NCBI RefSeq assembly: GCF_030540825.1
Contig: NZ_JAUOEO010000001.1
Location: 221,001-285,000 of the forward strand
Length of the DNA stretch: 64,000 nucleotides
Direction: 5' to 3'
Source: Flavivirga spongiicola
GTDB taxonomy: Bacteria > Bacteroidota > Bacteroidia > Flavobacteriales > Flavobacteriaceae
Below the pieces are notes generated by a model. It did not search any database and was not told where the DNA came from. It was given only the letters and a program-made list of their open reading frames with translations. Position 1 is the first letter of the stretch, and every line of letters begins with the position of its first letter. The position numbers were made by a program, and so were the translations under genes. Shown here piece by piece: positions 34,087 through 43,896 of this stretch.

Positions 34087-35865
34087 TTATTCCCAATATG
34101 GCACCTGCACCAGATTTGGGTTAACAAGTAAATCGTTAATTCCCATAGGGTAATAATAGTATTTAGGTTCTACAAATGATTTAGGCTGAGCTACATCACC
34201 TGTCATAGCTATATAACCACTATCACCATCGGTTAAATAGAAACTACCATCGCTTACATAATATTTAACTAATTCAGCCGCATTAGGCAATGCATCAATT
34301 GGTCCAGTTTCTGATGGTGAATTTAAAATCGCAATATCTGGAGTCCCATCTCCTGTTACATCTATACCTCCAAAAGCTGGTACATACATCCCAACTTGCG
34401 GTTGTGCTAAAGTTATGCCATTTTTCCAACGGACCATATCCCCTCTTCTAAACCCTTCACAAGCTAATTCTATACGACGTTCTCTTCTAATTTCCATAAT
34501 AACACCAACATTTGCTCCAGATACATTAGGGTATTGAACCGTTTGCACTGGGTCAGGGTTTGCGTTTGCCGCTGCCATATTTAAACCTGGCATACCTACT
34601 CTAGCTCTAATGGCATTAATTGTGGCATCTATATCTCCTTGAGAAAGTGTTCCTAATTCTGCTTTAGCTTCTGCATGGTTTAACAAAACCTCCGCATAGC
34701 GATATGCAGCTAAATCGTTTTGTGAATTCCATAGGCTTTCGTTTTCATCATTATGTAAAAACTTTTGCTGCGTGTAACCTCCGTAGGTAGCTACAATTAA
34801 GTAGTCATTCTCAGTATTAGGGAACTTATAGCCTGGATAAGCTATAGTTTGTGCCATACGCGGGTCTCTATTTTCGAAAACTTCAACAAACCCTTTTTCA
34901 TCAAATCCTGACACATCAGTAAAACGTGTGCCGTCCGTCATTAAATAACTATCGACTAAGTTTTTGCTTAATCCCCAATAAAAATACACTACGACACCAT
35001 ATGTACGTCTTGGTTCATCATAACTGTATTCTATGGATTGGATAACCTCGCTATTGCCATTGTAACTTTCTTGAATAAAAAATTCATTGTAAGCCGTATT
35101 AGGGTTTCCATTAGTCCAAATGGAATAATTACCACTATCAATAATTTGCTGGCTTGCTTCGGCAGATTTTGTTAAATACGTATTAGCATTAGACAATCCT
35201 GTATAGTCATGATACTTTCTAAATGTCCCTTCGTATAAACAAAATCTGGACATTTCAGCTAGTGCAGACCATTTTGATATTTGTGATTTAAAATTAGTTG
35301 ACTCTTTTAAATTAGCAACAGCAAACTCTAAATCTTCCATGATTTTTTCAACCACAAAATCTCTAGAGTCTTGTGTTTTAAAAAGTTCTTCAGAATCTAC
35401 ATTCAATGGTTTATCAATCCATGGTACCATACCATAATCTTTAATTTTACTGATATACCACCGTGCTCTAGAAAAACGTGCAAAAGCAATATAATGGTTT
35501 ATCTCGGTCATGTTCCCATTTTCGGAAATATTATTGTTATTATAATTAGCTAAGAAATAGTTTATATCTCTTAAAACATCCCAACCGTCCCAATTATCAG
35601 CATTAGAAAGTGTTAAGTTTCCTTTAAGCAAACTATTTAAGCCATCACCCTCAGAATGACGTGTTTGATCATCTGTTGATAAATCTCTGGTACTAGCTCC
35701 AAAATAATCATAAAAAGTATTGGTATAAATCTCTAAATCTGATGTTGAATTAAAAAATCCTGCAGCTGTAATATCTGTTTCCGGAACCCTATCCAAAAAG
35801 TCTTTTTCGCAGCTAAAAAGTAAAGCTGCTACAATTGTTATAAAAATATATTTTTTCATCTTCAT
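34087..35865 (-). CDS. SusD/RagB-family outer-membrane lipoprotein
   Basis: 592-residue lipoprotein (Cys19 in LFSC, followed by EKDFLDRVPETDITAAGFFN, the classic RagB/SusD opening). N-terminal SusD-like helices (ALAEMSRFCLYEGTFRKYHD) and the C-terminal RagB domain (YRYAEVLLNHAEAKAELGTL, AINAIRARVGMPGL, IRRERRIELACEGFRRGDMVRW, ending NPNLVQVPYWE). It is the canonical SusD type, longer than and different from the SusD-like_2 proteins of the other two loci. It lies 5 bp downstream of the SusC gene. Confidence 0.96.
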   Translation of the reverse strand: MKMKKYIFITIVAALLFSCEKDFLDRVPETDITAAGFFNSTSDLEIYTNTFYDYFGASTRDLSTDDQTRHSEGDGLNSLLKGNLTLSNADNWDGWDVLRDINYFLANYNNNNISENGNMTEINHYIAFARFSRARWYISKIKDYGMVPWIDKPLNVDSEELFKTQDSRDFVVEKIMEDLEFAVANLKESTNFKSQISKWSALAEMSRFCLYEGTFRKYHDYTGLSNANTYLTKSAEASQQIIDSGNYSIWTNGNPNTAYNEFFIQESYNGNSEVIQSIEYSYDEPRRTYGVVVYFYWGLSKNLVDSYLMTDGTRFTDVSGFDEKGFVEVFENRDPRMAQTIAYPGYKFPNTENDYLIVATYGGYTQQKFLHNDENESLWNSQNDLAAYRYAEVLLNHAEAKAELGTLSQGDIDATINAIRARVGMPGLNMAAANANPDPVQTVQYPNVSGANVGVIMEIRRERRIELACEGFRRGDMVRWKNGITLAQPQVGMYVPAFGGIDVTGDGTPDIAILNSPSETGPIDALPNAAELVKYYVSDGSFYLTDGDSGYIAMTGDVAQPKSFVEPKYYYYPMGINDLLVNPNLVQVPYWE

Positions 35866-35870
35866 TTTTT

Positions 35871-38800
35871 TTAAAAATTTAATGTTGCACCTAAAGAAAA
35901 TGTTCTTCTGAATGGATAACCATCTCCTTGTAAATTTTCTGGATCTAAATATTTAAATAAATTAGTAATTTCAAATAAATTTTCTCCACTTACATATAAG
36001 CGTAGTTTATTAATACCTATTTTTTCTGTCACATCACTTGGTATAGTATAGCCTAAAGTAACGTTTTTTAATCTAGCATAAGACGCATCTTGTAACCAAC
36101 GAGTTTGTGTTAAAGACACTTCTGCTCTACCTCCACCAGGTCTTCCAGCATTTTCTGCAACATAGGCTTTGGCTCTTGGATAAAAAGCATCTCTATTAGT
36201 TGGTGTCCAATGGTTGTTTATATTCTCTTTGGTAACTGCAGACCAAGGGAATGAAAATGCTGACCAGAAATAATATCTAGCATTATTTGAATTAGGGTAG
36301 TAATCTCTTTTCCCTACACCTTGTATAAAGGCTCTAAAATCAAACCCATTCCAATCGGCACTTAAGTTTAAACCAAAATTATAACGAGGTAAAGAATTAC
36401 CTATTCGCTTTCTATCACCTGGATCGTCTAAGGTATTATTACCAAACCCAATCTTTCCGTCTCCATTTAAATCTTTAAACTTAACATCACCTGGTTCTAC
36501 CGGTCTTGTACTTGGATATGAAGATACATCTGTTTGATCTGGTCCAAAATCAATTTCTTCTTGAGTTTGGAAATAACCATCTGTTTCAAATCCCCAAATT
36601 TCTCCTATTTCTTTATCTTTATAAAACTGTCCTAAACTTCCTGTTGGATTAGGGAATTTAGTAACAAAAGATCTACTATCACCTAAATTAAAAGATACAG
36701 CATAATTAAATGGTTTTCCTCCTACTTTTAATTGATCTTTCCATCTTAAATTAAACTCCCAACCTTTAGTAATCATATCTGTAGCATTTTCTTCTGGTTC
36801 ATCAGTCCCTAAAACACTTGGCAATTCTAATCCTGGTGCAAACATCCCTAACGTCAATCTATGATAATAATCAAAACTAGTACTTAACCTATTGTTTAAA
36901 AAAGCCAAATCTATACCAGCATTTTTAGTTTGAATCGTTTCCCATGTAAACGAAGGCGCAATTAAATTTGGAGATTGTAGTTGTACAATATTTGCTCCTC
37001 CAATTAATGCATCGGCATTTCTATCATCATCTTTAGATACTAAAAACGGGTATGTTGCATAAGCACCAGCGTTTTGATTTCCTAAAGATCCATAAGATGC
37101 CCTTAACTTAAATAAATCTACAAAACTATCCTTTAAAAAGTTTTCTTTAGAAACTACCCAAGCTAATGATCCTGACGGATTGAATGCCCATCGATCATCT
37201 TTATAATATCTTGAACTACCATCATAACGCCCGTTAAGTTCTAAAATATATTTATCATCAAAAATATAATTTATTCTGCCAAACAAACCTTGAGTTGCCC
37301 AAGATTCATTTTGATTTTCAACTGTTTGATCACCAGTAGCTAAACTTACTGATGGTAAACTTGGTGATATTAATGCTGATCGATCACCTCGAGTATGTTT
37401 ATAAAAATACTCTTCCTGATTGTATCCAGCCAAAACGGTTAGATTATGTTTTTCTTTGAAAGTCTCATTAAATGTTGCATAAAAATTATACGTATTCCAT
37501 TCTTCTTTCCAATTTCTAAAATAAGCCCAAGCCTGTGAGGGTCCTTGAAAAGCTTTATGCCCTGGTCCATTAGAATAAGGAACCGGTGTAGCATATGCAT
37601 CTCTATCTGTAAATAGCTTTTTATAGGTGGCATCACCAACAACTGTTAGTTTATCATCAAAGAATTTTGCAGTTAACGCAAATGATGTTTGTGCATTTAA
37701 AGAGTTCGTTGTATAATTACTTCCTAAGAGCTCTCCAACTAAATCTGCACCATCTGAAGTGTACGATCCATCAGGATTGTAAATAGGTCTTGCTGTCCAT
37801 GTTGATATTACATTACGCATAAAGCTAGATCCTGTGGCATTAGATTCATCATATTCATTATTGTAAACCCATGTACTATTCTTAATGTTTAACCAATCTG
37901 TAATGTCATAATCAGACTTTAATCTAATATTATAACGCTCTTGCACATCGTTATTATACTTATAAATCCCACTATTTTTTTGAGCCTCAACAGAAAAATA
38001 ATAACTCCCTTTATCTAGCCTTTGAGAAATGCTTACATTAGAAGACGTAGAGAAACTAGCTGAGTTTAATATCTCTTTTCTCCAATCTGTTGAATGATAA
38101 TACTCGTAACTATTAGGATTTGTAGGACTAATTCTAGTTGGTGCTGCATTACCCAAACTTACTTGCCTTGCATATTCTAATTGCTCTGGATTAAATAAAT
38201 TATACCAAGGTTTTGCCATTTCATTCTGGAATGAAAGAGATATATATGGATCTAATTCAAACTCTGGAGTTCTACCTAGGGTTTGGATTCTTGTATTTAC
38301 TCCAACACTTACACTCATGACATCCGATTTCCCCCTCTTTGTAGTTACTAAAACAACTCCAAATGATGCTCTAGATCCATATATAGAAGCTGCCGCTGCA
38401 TCTTTTAACACAGATATCGATTCTACATCATTAGCATTCATTCTACCAAAGTCTTCTGCAGTTGCAGAAATACCATCAATAATAAATAAAGGTGAAGCCG
38501 CAATAATATCACCATCTGCTTCAATTGAAGTAATACCTCTAATATTAAAGTCTGGCACCGCATTAGGGCTCGCAGTCATGCTTATATTTAAATTTGCCAC
38601 TGCTCCTTGTAATGCTTGCCCTGTATTGGTTACTGGTCTGCTTTCAAACAAATCTTCTCCAACAACCGATACAGCTCCAGATAAGTTAATTTTCTTTTTA
38701 GTACCATAACCAACGACTACTACTTCATCAAGTTGTGCCGCATCTTCTTTAAGCACAATATTTATTGTAGCATTATCTCCTATAGTTGCTTTTTGAGTTA

Positions 38801-39131
38801 TCATACCCAGATAAGAAAATATTAATACCGCCCCTTTAGGAGCCTTAATACTATATTCCCCATCAAATCCTGTACTAACACCATTAATAGTGCCTTCTAC
38901 TAAAACGTTAACACCTGGTAATGGTGCTCCGTTTTCATCTGTCACAACACCCGAAATTGTTTGTTGTGGTATTATTACTTCTATTTCTGAATTTAAAGAA
39001 TTATTTAGATTACTAGCGTAAGCTTGTACTTGAAACAAGCTAGCTACTAATAGCAATATTGCCATTTTTATCACTGAAGCTTGTTTCAAGCTACCAAATC
39101 TAAAATATCTTAATTTTATATAATTTTTCAT
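35871..39131 (-). CDS. SusC/RagA TonB-dependent transporter without STN domain
   Basis: 1086 residues. Signal peptide ending near QVQAYASN, then directly the carboxypeptidase-regulatory-like domain (GVVTDENGAPLPGVNVLVEG), the TonB-box region EVVVVGYGTKKKINLSGAVS, a plug with FNIRGITSIEADG and the barrel (NGRYDGSSRYYKDDRWAFN), ending FSLGATLNF. It lacks the STN domain, so it should not signal to FecR itself. It is closely related along its whole barrel to the SusC at 43897-47271 (shared PFSYSNGPGH-like PYSNGPGHKAFQGPSQAW versus RYSEGPGHSALTGPSEPW). It is the transporter of the second PUL, with SusD at 34087-35865. Confidence 0.95.
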   Translation of the reverse strand: MKNYIKLRYFRFGSLKQASVIKMAILLLVASLFQVQAYASNLNNSLNSEIEVIIPQQTISGVVTDENGAPLPGVNVLVEGTINGVSTGFDGEYSIKAPKGAVLIFSYLGMITQKATIGDNATINIVLKEDAAQLDEVVVVGYGTKKKINLSGAVSVVGEDLFESRPVTNTGQALQGAVANLNISMTASPNAVPDFNIRGITSIEADGDIIAASPLFIIDGISATAEDFGRMNANDVESISVLKDAAAASIYGSRASFGVVLVTTKRGKSDVMSVSVGVNTRIQTLGRTPEFELDPYISLSFQNEMAKPWYNLFNPEQLEYARQVSLGNAAPTRISPTNPNSYEYYHSTDWRKEILNSASFSTSSNVSISQRLDKGSYYFSVEAQKNSGIYKYNNDVQERYNIRLKSDYDITDWLNIKNSTWVYNNEYDESNATGSSFMRNVISTWTARPIYNPDGSYTSDGADLVGELLGSNYTTNSLNAQTSFALTAKFFDDKLTVVGDATYKKLFTDRDAYATPVPYSNGPGHKAFQGPSQAWAYFRNWKEEWNTYNFYATFNETFKEKHNLTVLAGYNQEEYFYKHTRGDRSALISPSLPSVSLATGDQTVENQNESWATQGLFGRINYIFDDKYILELNGRYDGSSRYYKDDRWAFNPSGSLAWVVSKENFLKDSFVDLFKLRASYGSLGNQNAGAYATYPFLVSKDDDRNADALIGGANIVQLQSPNLIAPSFTWETIQTKNAGIDLAFLNNRLSTSFDYYHRLTLGMFAPGLELPSVLGTDEPEENATDMITKGWEFNLRWKDQLKVGGKPFNYAVSFNLGDSRSFVTKFPNPTGSLGQFYKDKEIGEIWGFETDGYFQTQEEIDFGPDQTDVSSYPSTRPVEPGDVKFKDLNGDGKIGFGNNTLDDPGDRKRIGNSLPRYNFGLNLSADWNGFDFRAFIQGVGKRDYYPNSNNARYYFWSAFSFPWSAVTKENINNHWTPTNRDAFYPRAKAYVAENAGRPGGGRAEVSLTQTRWLQDASYARLKNVTLGYTIPSDVTEKIGINKLRLYVSGENLFEITNLFKYLDPENLQGDGYPFRRTFSLGATLNF

Positions 39132-39167
39132 ATACTTTTAAGTATTATTTTGTTGGTTAATTAATTT

Positions 39168-40997
39168 TTATAAGGCTGGTTTATCTATTAAGGGTATAGC
39201 TTCAATTTGATCTGCTGTGAATGCTTTATCAAATACCATGAAATCAGATATAGTTATAGGGTTATCTTCACCATTACCTGCATTACTACTATTTTCACCT
39301 AAAATGATAAATTTAGCTGGGTCTAAGGCCCAAACCGTTGTTGCACCTACCCATATTTCTTGACCATCTACATAAACGAATGAGTCTCCAGCTGCATTAA
39401 AAGATACTACAACTCTATGCCATTGATCTGCTATAAAAATGCCATCACCTGGTGTTCCCGAACCTTTCAACCAAAATCCTGCATCTGGATGAATGTATAT
39501 AGACCCATCAGAGTCGTTGGCAGGATTTTCTTGTAGCAAGCAAATGTATGTTCCTAAATCTCCGTCATTAACTTTAACATCCCATATCATTGAGAATTCT
39601 CCAGCTCCAACACCATGATTTACAACATCGTACCAAGTACCAACATCTAAATGTGCAGCGCCATCTCCAGTAATAGCAGGATTACCAGCTGTAGCAGAAT
39701 GAGAAGCAGCTCCACCAAGAACTAAACTATTACCACATTCGGCTTTTAGTAAGTTTCCTGAATCATCAAATTTCCATCTTCCTTTTAAAGCACTTGCTAT
39801 AGTTTCTACTGCTGGTGTACCAAGTGCTGGTAATGTAGTAAGTTCTTCAGCCGAAAAAGCTGTACTAAATACCATAAACTCTGAAATTGAGATTGGATTA
39901 TCTTCACCATTCCCATTGTTGCTACTATTTTCTCCTAATATGATAAACTTTGCTGGGTCAATAGGCCAATTTACTGTAGTTGCAATTACTTCAACACCAT
40001 CTACGTACACAAGTACGTCTCCACTATCATAAGAGGCAGATATTCTATGCCATGTATCTGCTTGAATAATATTCTCTCCGGGTGTACCACCACCATTCAA
40101 CCAAAATCCTGCATCTGGGTGAATATATAAAGATCCATCAGAATCATTTGCTGCTAAATTTTGAAACAAACAAATGTATTTACCTAAATCTGCTGAAGCT
40201 ACCATAACATCCCATACCATCGTAAAAGAATCGGATATTCCATGATCTAAAACATCATACCAAGTACCAACATCCACATGTGCAGCGCCATCTCCAGCAG
40301 CAATACCACCAATCGCAGAATGAGAAGCAGCACCGTTAAGCACTAGATCATTTCCTACTGTAGCTTTTAATAAATTTGAAGGATCATCAAACCTCCAATA
40401 TCCTACGAGAAAATCGGCTAGCGTTCCTACTGTTTTGTCCTCTATATGAAATACCGTGAATTTTGTCTCTCTTACAGAGTTTGTGGTAAAACCATCGATA
40501 CCTTGATCATGATAAACCACTTTTATATTATAAACTTGAGAGCCTCCAAGAGGAATATCTGTTTCTCCTGTTTTGAATTTCCATTTAGCCGAATAACCAT
40601 AGCCTTCTTTATAATCTGATAAATCTGGACGATCATCTCTCGTAAAAGATGCTATTAACATAGGTGTTTCATCCACGCCATCTTTAGTAATTTCTATCCT
40701 TAAAGGTTTTTGTTGAGCCCAGATAAAAATCTCTGCCTTATAAGAAGAAGGGAAAGAATCTTGAACAGCAGGATCATATCCTAAAGCTGCTAGTTCATCT
40801 ACAGTATATGGTGCTTTTGTGTTTGGATTATCATGTAATATAATCACTTTATCCCTTCCTTCTAGTCTAGTATCTGGTCCTGTTGGACCAACGGAGTCAT
40901 CTTTATCGCAAGATGCGAAAGTAAAAACAGCAAAAACCATGAGAGTTATTTGCTTTAGTTGAGATTTAAACCTCCTAAAAAATTGATTTTTTTTCAT
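39168..40997 (-). CDS. Surface glycan-binding lipoprotein with two LamG domains
   Basis: 609-residue lipoprotein (Cys30 in FASC, followed by DKDDSVG). An N-terminal DUF1735-like part (about 45-190, NTKAPYTVDELAALGYDPAV) precedes two tandem LamG domains at about 200-395 and 405-605. The two are near duplicates: both contain GDGAAH(V/L)DVGTWYDV, DSDGS(L/I)YIHPDAGFWL and FIILGENSSN. Probably binds glycan at the cell surface for the SusC/SusD pair immediately downstream (36 bp). Unusually it precedes SusC in the operon rather than following SusD. Confidence 0.83.
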   Translation of the reverse strand: MKKNQFFRRFKSQLKQITLMVFAVFTFASCDKDDSVGPTGPDTRLEGRDKVIILHDNPNTKAPYTVDELAALGYDPAVQDSFPSSYKAEIFIWAQQKPLRIEITKDGVDETPMLIASFTRDDRPDLSDYKEGYGYSAKWKFKTGETDIPLGGSQVYNIKVVYHDQGIDGFTTNSVRETKFTVFHIEDKTVGTLADFLVGYWRFDDPSNLLKATVGNDLVLNGAASHSAIGGIAAGDGAAHVDVGTWYDVLDHGISDSFTMVWDVMVASADLGKYICLFQNLAANDSDGSLYIHPDAGFWLNGGGTPGENIIQADTWHRISASYDSGDVLVYVDGVEVIATTVNWPIDPAKFIILGENSSNNGNGEDNPISISEFMVFSTAFSAEELTTLPALGTPAVETIASALKGRWKFDDSGNLLKAECGNSLVLGGAASHSATAGNPAITGDGAAHLDVGTWYDVVNHGVGAGEFSMIWDVKVNDGDLGTYICLLQENPANDSDGSIYIHPDAGFWLKGSGTPGDGIFIADQWHRVVVSFNAAGDSFVYVDGQEIWVGATTVWALDPAKFIILGENSSNAGNGEDNPITISDFMVFDKAFTADQIEAIPLIDKPAL

Positions 40998-41282
40998 TTC
41001 TTAAGTTTTGTTTGGTTAATTAAAGTTTGTCTAATTATTTGTTAAAAAATCATGTGCCTTCAATTAAGAAGCACATCATGATAGCATCATGAATTATTTT
41101 ACACTTTCTAGGATTATCAGATTGATTCCTAGAGTTTTAATAATAATTAAAGAGTAGTCATTTTATCATATTTTAATAGTTGTTTATGGTTAATAATTAA
41201 TTCTTTTAGCAATAATTCTTGTCTCTTTGTTAAGACTCAAAAATCGTATTAAACTAGATTATCAATTATTTACAAATACTCC

Positions 41283-41305
41283 AATACCTTTATTTTGAAG
41301 GTATT
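41283..41305 (-). promoter_or_regulatory. Small hairpin after the mini-ORF in the LamG gene leader
   Basis: Arms AATACCTT (41283-41290 on the plus strand, CCAATACCTT) and AAGGTATT (41298-41305) are perfect with a 7-nt loop. It lies 9 bp past the mini-ORF stop and could be an attenuator stem. No T-run of terminator quality follows on the minus strand. Confidence 0.4.
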
Positions 41306-41314
41306 GTTGTTCTA

Positions 41315-41380
41315 TTAAAAATTATGAGTAAAATATTGAGATGCGGAAGAATAAGCATCCATAATAGAAAGGTTTTTCAT
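41315..41380 (-). CDS. Mini-ORF in the leader of the second PUL operon (leader peptide or susC-start relic)
   Basis: 21 codons, MKNLSIMDAYSSASQYFTHN plus Phe, then tandem TAA TAG. The ATG lies 55 bp past the conserved hairpin (41436-41460), almost exactly where the susC ATG stands after copy 1 (58 bp), and the first codons MKNL match the MKNLMKL start of that susC. It may be a leftover 5' end of a displaced susC or a regulatory leader peptide. Expression is unproven. The remainder of the 537-bp gap (40998-41534) holds the conserved element, the small hairpin above and palindromes such as TCATGATAGCATCATGA near 41077-41093. Confidence 0.35.
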   Translation of the reverse strand: MKNLSIMDAYSSASQYFTHNF

Positions 41381-41422
41381 ATCTTTGTTAATTAGTTTAA
41401 TGGTTTAAATTTTAATTTAAAT

Positions 41423-41476
41423 CACTTTATATAATCGGGAAATGTTGCAACCATTTTCCGGTTTTTTTTTAAAGTG
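41423..41476. promoter_or_regulatory. Conserved double inverted-repeat element downstream of fecR, copy 2
   Basis: Outer arms CACTTTA (41423-41429) and TAAAGTG (41470-41476); inner hairpin CGGGAAATG...CATTTTCCG (41436-41460) with a T9 run on the plus strand. Sequence and layout match copy 1 at 18529-18586. Here the loop (TTGCAAC) differs from copy 1 (TTCCAG) while the stems are kept. Confidence 0.6.
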
Positions 41477-41534
41477 ACTTTGAGTTGAGTTATTCTGTCA
41501 TTTCATACTTATAGTTTTATTAATGTTTTTTAAG

Positions 41535-42710
41535 TTAATTAATAATAATTTGGTTGTTTTTAATACTATACTCTATGGCATAGTTTTTATTTAAAATCTC
41601 CAATACTTCTTCAATACTTTCAATATCAAAAGTTGCATTATATGTTTTTTCATCTAACACTTTATTGTTATTTATAATGGTCACATTATAGTGTCGTTCT
41701 AATTTTTTTCTAATGTTCTTAAAAGGTGCATTTTTAAAAATAAGCTTTCCATAAAGCCATCCCGTATAAATGTCAGTGTTCACTTTATCTAAAGTTATTT
41801 CTTCACTATTTTTATTCCAACGCGCTCTATACCCCGGTTCTAATAATGTAGAATTGTTTATATTAAATTCGGCTTCATTTTTATAAATACCAACAGAGCC
41901 TTCAATTAAAACTGTGGTATAATCACTGTCTTCTGGATACGATGACATATTAAATTTCGTTCCTAAAACTCTAACATTCATCTCATTTACATTTACTACA
42001 AAAGGATGATTAGCATCTTTAGAAACATCAAAATTAGCCTCTCCTTTTAAAAAGACTTGTCTATTTTTACCTTCTATAAATTTAACAGGATATTTTAATG
42101 ATGACCCAGCATTTAAAGACACTTGAGTTCCATCAGATAAAATTAGTTTAAACATTTTGCCAAAGGGAATATTTATCTCGTTATACTCCAGGGTTTCAGT
42201 GGCCAATGTAGATATGCCTTCAGTCTCATGCTCATAATTAAGAGCTGCTCCTTCTTGAATTCCAACAACTGCCCCTCTTTGAGTCAGGATTTTTTTTGAA
42301 CCATTAGGAGTTAATGTTTCAACCTCTCCATTATCCAACTTTAGAGTAATTACAGTCTCATCGATTTTTAATTTTTGAACTGTACTACTTTCTTTATTAA
42401 CTAAATAGCCTATCCCTATTAAACCAACAAAAATGGCTGCATATTTTAGTATGTTATTGAATGGATTTTTGCGTTTGTTTCTTTGGATAGTATTTTGAAC
42501 TTGTTTCAAATTTAGGGCAGTATTTTCTTTACTGGTAGCTGTAAGCGCCCAAGCTTTTTTATATTTTATAAATAATGCTTTGTTTTCAGAAGACTTATTT
42601 ATCCATTCAAAAATTTCAGCAACTTCTTCTTCGGTTGCTTTATGAGATAAATATTTATTAATTCGGGTGTAATCCATTACTTGATTTAATCGTGTATACA
42701 TATTGTACAC
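41535..42710 (-). CDS. FecR-family anti-sigma factor
   Basis: 391 residues, closely related to the FecR at 18641-19843. N-terminal sigma-binding part (YLSHKATEEEVAEIFEWINK), one membrane segment at about 85-105 (ILKYAAIFVGLIGIGYLV), FecR domain at about 175-280 (FGKMFKLILSDGTQVSLNAG, KGEANFDVSKDANHPF) and C-terminal DUF4974-like domain (APFKNIRKKLERHYNVTI). Its partner sigma factor is encoded upstream in the same direction, with a 479-bp gap packed with inverted-repeat elements. The STN signal should come from the SusC at 43897-47271. Confidence 0.95.
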   Translation of the reverse strand: MYNMYTRLNQVMDYTRINKYLSHKATEEEVAEIFEWINKSSENKALFIKYKKAWALTATSKENTALNLKQVQNTIQRNKRKNPFNNILKYAAIFVGLIGIGYLVNKESSTVQKLKIDETVITLKLDNGEVETLTPNGSKKILTQRGAVVGIQEGAALNYEHETEGISTLATETLEYNEINIPFGKMFKLILSDGTQVSLNAGSSLKYPVKFIEGKNRQVFLKGEANFDVSKDANHPFVVNVNEMNVRVLGTKFNMSSYPEDSDYTTVLIEGSVGIYKNEAEFNINNSTLLEPGYRARWNKNSEEITLDKVNTDIYTGWLYGKLIFKNAPFKNIRKKLERHYNVTIINNNKVLDEKTYNATFDIESIEEVLEILNKNYAIEYSIKNNQIIIN

Positions 42711-42767
42711 CTTAAACCTTTTTTACCCTATATGAAATAATTATTATTTGCAGAAATAATAGGAATT

Positions 42768-43190
42768 ACACCAATTGAATTTCAAAATGATTGATAATAA
42801 ATTTGGGTTATACCAATTTAATTATGAAATGTCGTATAGATAACGACGTTGCTTTTTTGTTTAAAAACACCATGAATGATTTGTATAGCCTTAGCTATAA
42901 AAATTGTGATTAAGGAATTTAAACGGAAAATGAACAAGTTATAATGCGACATTTTATGGTTAATTTGGTATTATATTTTCTTTAGATGAAATAGAAAAAT
43001 AATCATAGCTTTAGTTACGGTTCTATTTGAAGTTTATACTGAGCCTTTTGACTTCGCTCCTTTAGACAGACTAAAGTCGAAGTATTGAATATAAAAGAAA
43101 TAAAAATCGAAGATTCATGAACTCTATTTAAAAAATAAAAGATAGTAAACTAAACAGATTTAATCGATTATTTTGGAGTTCAATTGGTAT
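42768..43190. mobile_element. Inverted-repeat element interrupted by MITE copy B
   Basis: The ends ACACCAATTGAATTTCAAAA (from 42768) and the reverse complement of TTTTGGAGTTCAATTGGTAT (to 43190) are about 25-bp imperfect inverted repeats of the ATACCA type. Without the nested copy at 42810-42971 it would be about 261 bp. The interior shares CATAGCTTTAGTTACGGTT with the element at 33710-33870 and holds a cruciform at 43051-43084 (ACTTCG/CGAAGT and TTTAG/CTAAA). Its last base is the first base of the sigma gene's stop triplet on the plus strand. Confidence 0.65.
42810..42971. mobile_element. MITE-like element, copy B (162 bp)
   Basis: Near-identical to copy A at 29285-29444, including ATACCAATTTAATTATGAAA at one end, TTAATTTGGTAT at the other, and the interior GTATAGATAACGACGTTGCT. 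Its ends match each other better than those of copy A (ATGTCG/CGACAT is intact here). Inserted inside another inverted-repeat element. Confidence 0.82.
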
Positions 43191-43774
43191 TATAATAAAA
43201 CGGATAGATAATTAGCAAGGTTTACCTTAAGAATTTTTAAAGCTCGTGTCATATTTGCTTCAACCGCTTTAACAGAAATACCTAATTCTTCAGCAATTTC
43301 TTTATTCTTTTTATTTTCGTTTCTTCTTTTTCTGAATATCAATTTACATTTCTCCGGCAAAGCATCAATAGATTTTTCTATCAACCTTTCTAACTCGGTG
43401 AATGACATTGCATCAAACTCTAAGGAATTTAAAACTTCTAAGTTTATTTGGTTTTCTCTTTCTTGTAATTGACGATTATTATATTTATAAACAACTTTGT
43501 TATGTCTAATAATATTTAAACAATCTGATTTTGCTGATGTATAGAGAAAGGCTTTAATGCCATTTGTTTTTTTTACTTTTTCTCTATTCTGCCATAATTT
43601 TATAAAGGCTTCTTGAGCAATACTTCTAGATTTATCTTCATCGCCCAAAAACTGCATAGTAAAACCTACTATGGCATTAAAATAGGTGTTAAAAAAATAT
43701 TCAAAAGCCCGTTCATCTCCTTTTTTAAAACGATAAAAACGTGCTTCATCTAAAGTGATTACTTTTTTTGGCAT
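43190..43774 (-). CDS. ECF sigma factor, FecI-like
   Basis: 194 residues. Region 2 at about 20-90 (AFEYFFNTYFNAIVGFTMQF, SRSIAQEAFIKLWQNREKVK) and region 4 at about 130-185 (LPEKCKLIFRKRRNENKKNKEIAEELGISVKAVEANMTRAL). It lies 122 bp downstream of the STN-SusC gene and upstream of fecR in the same direction. The order susC-sigma-fecR-LamG-susC-susD differs from the first locus. The stop codon abuts the end of an inverted-repeat element, so the 3' end may have been shaped by insertion. Confidence 0.95.
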   Translation of the reverse strand: MPKKVITLDEARFYRFKKGDERAFEYFFNTYFNAIVGFTMQFLGDEDKSRSIAQEAFIKLWQNREKVKKTNGIKAFLYTSAKSDCLNIIRHNKVVYKYNNRQLQERENQINLEVLNSLEFDAMSFTELERLIEKSIDALPEKCKLIFRKRRNENKKNKEIAEELGISVKAVEANMTRALKILKVNLANYLSVLL

Positions 43775-43896
43775 TAAAAAATATGGCTATTTGAATGTTT
43801 ATAGAATTCAAAAGTAAACTATTTATTTTATTTTTTGAAGCCTTAAATCTCTCTAAGTTATTATAAATTTTAAAAAAAATCCTTAGAGACTAACAA

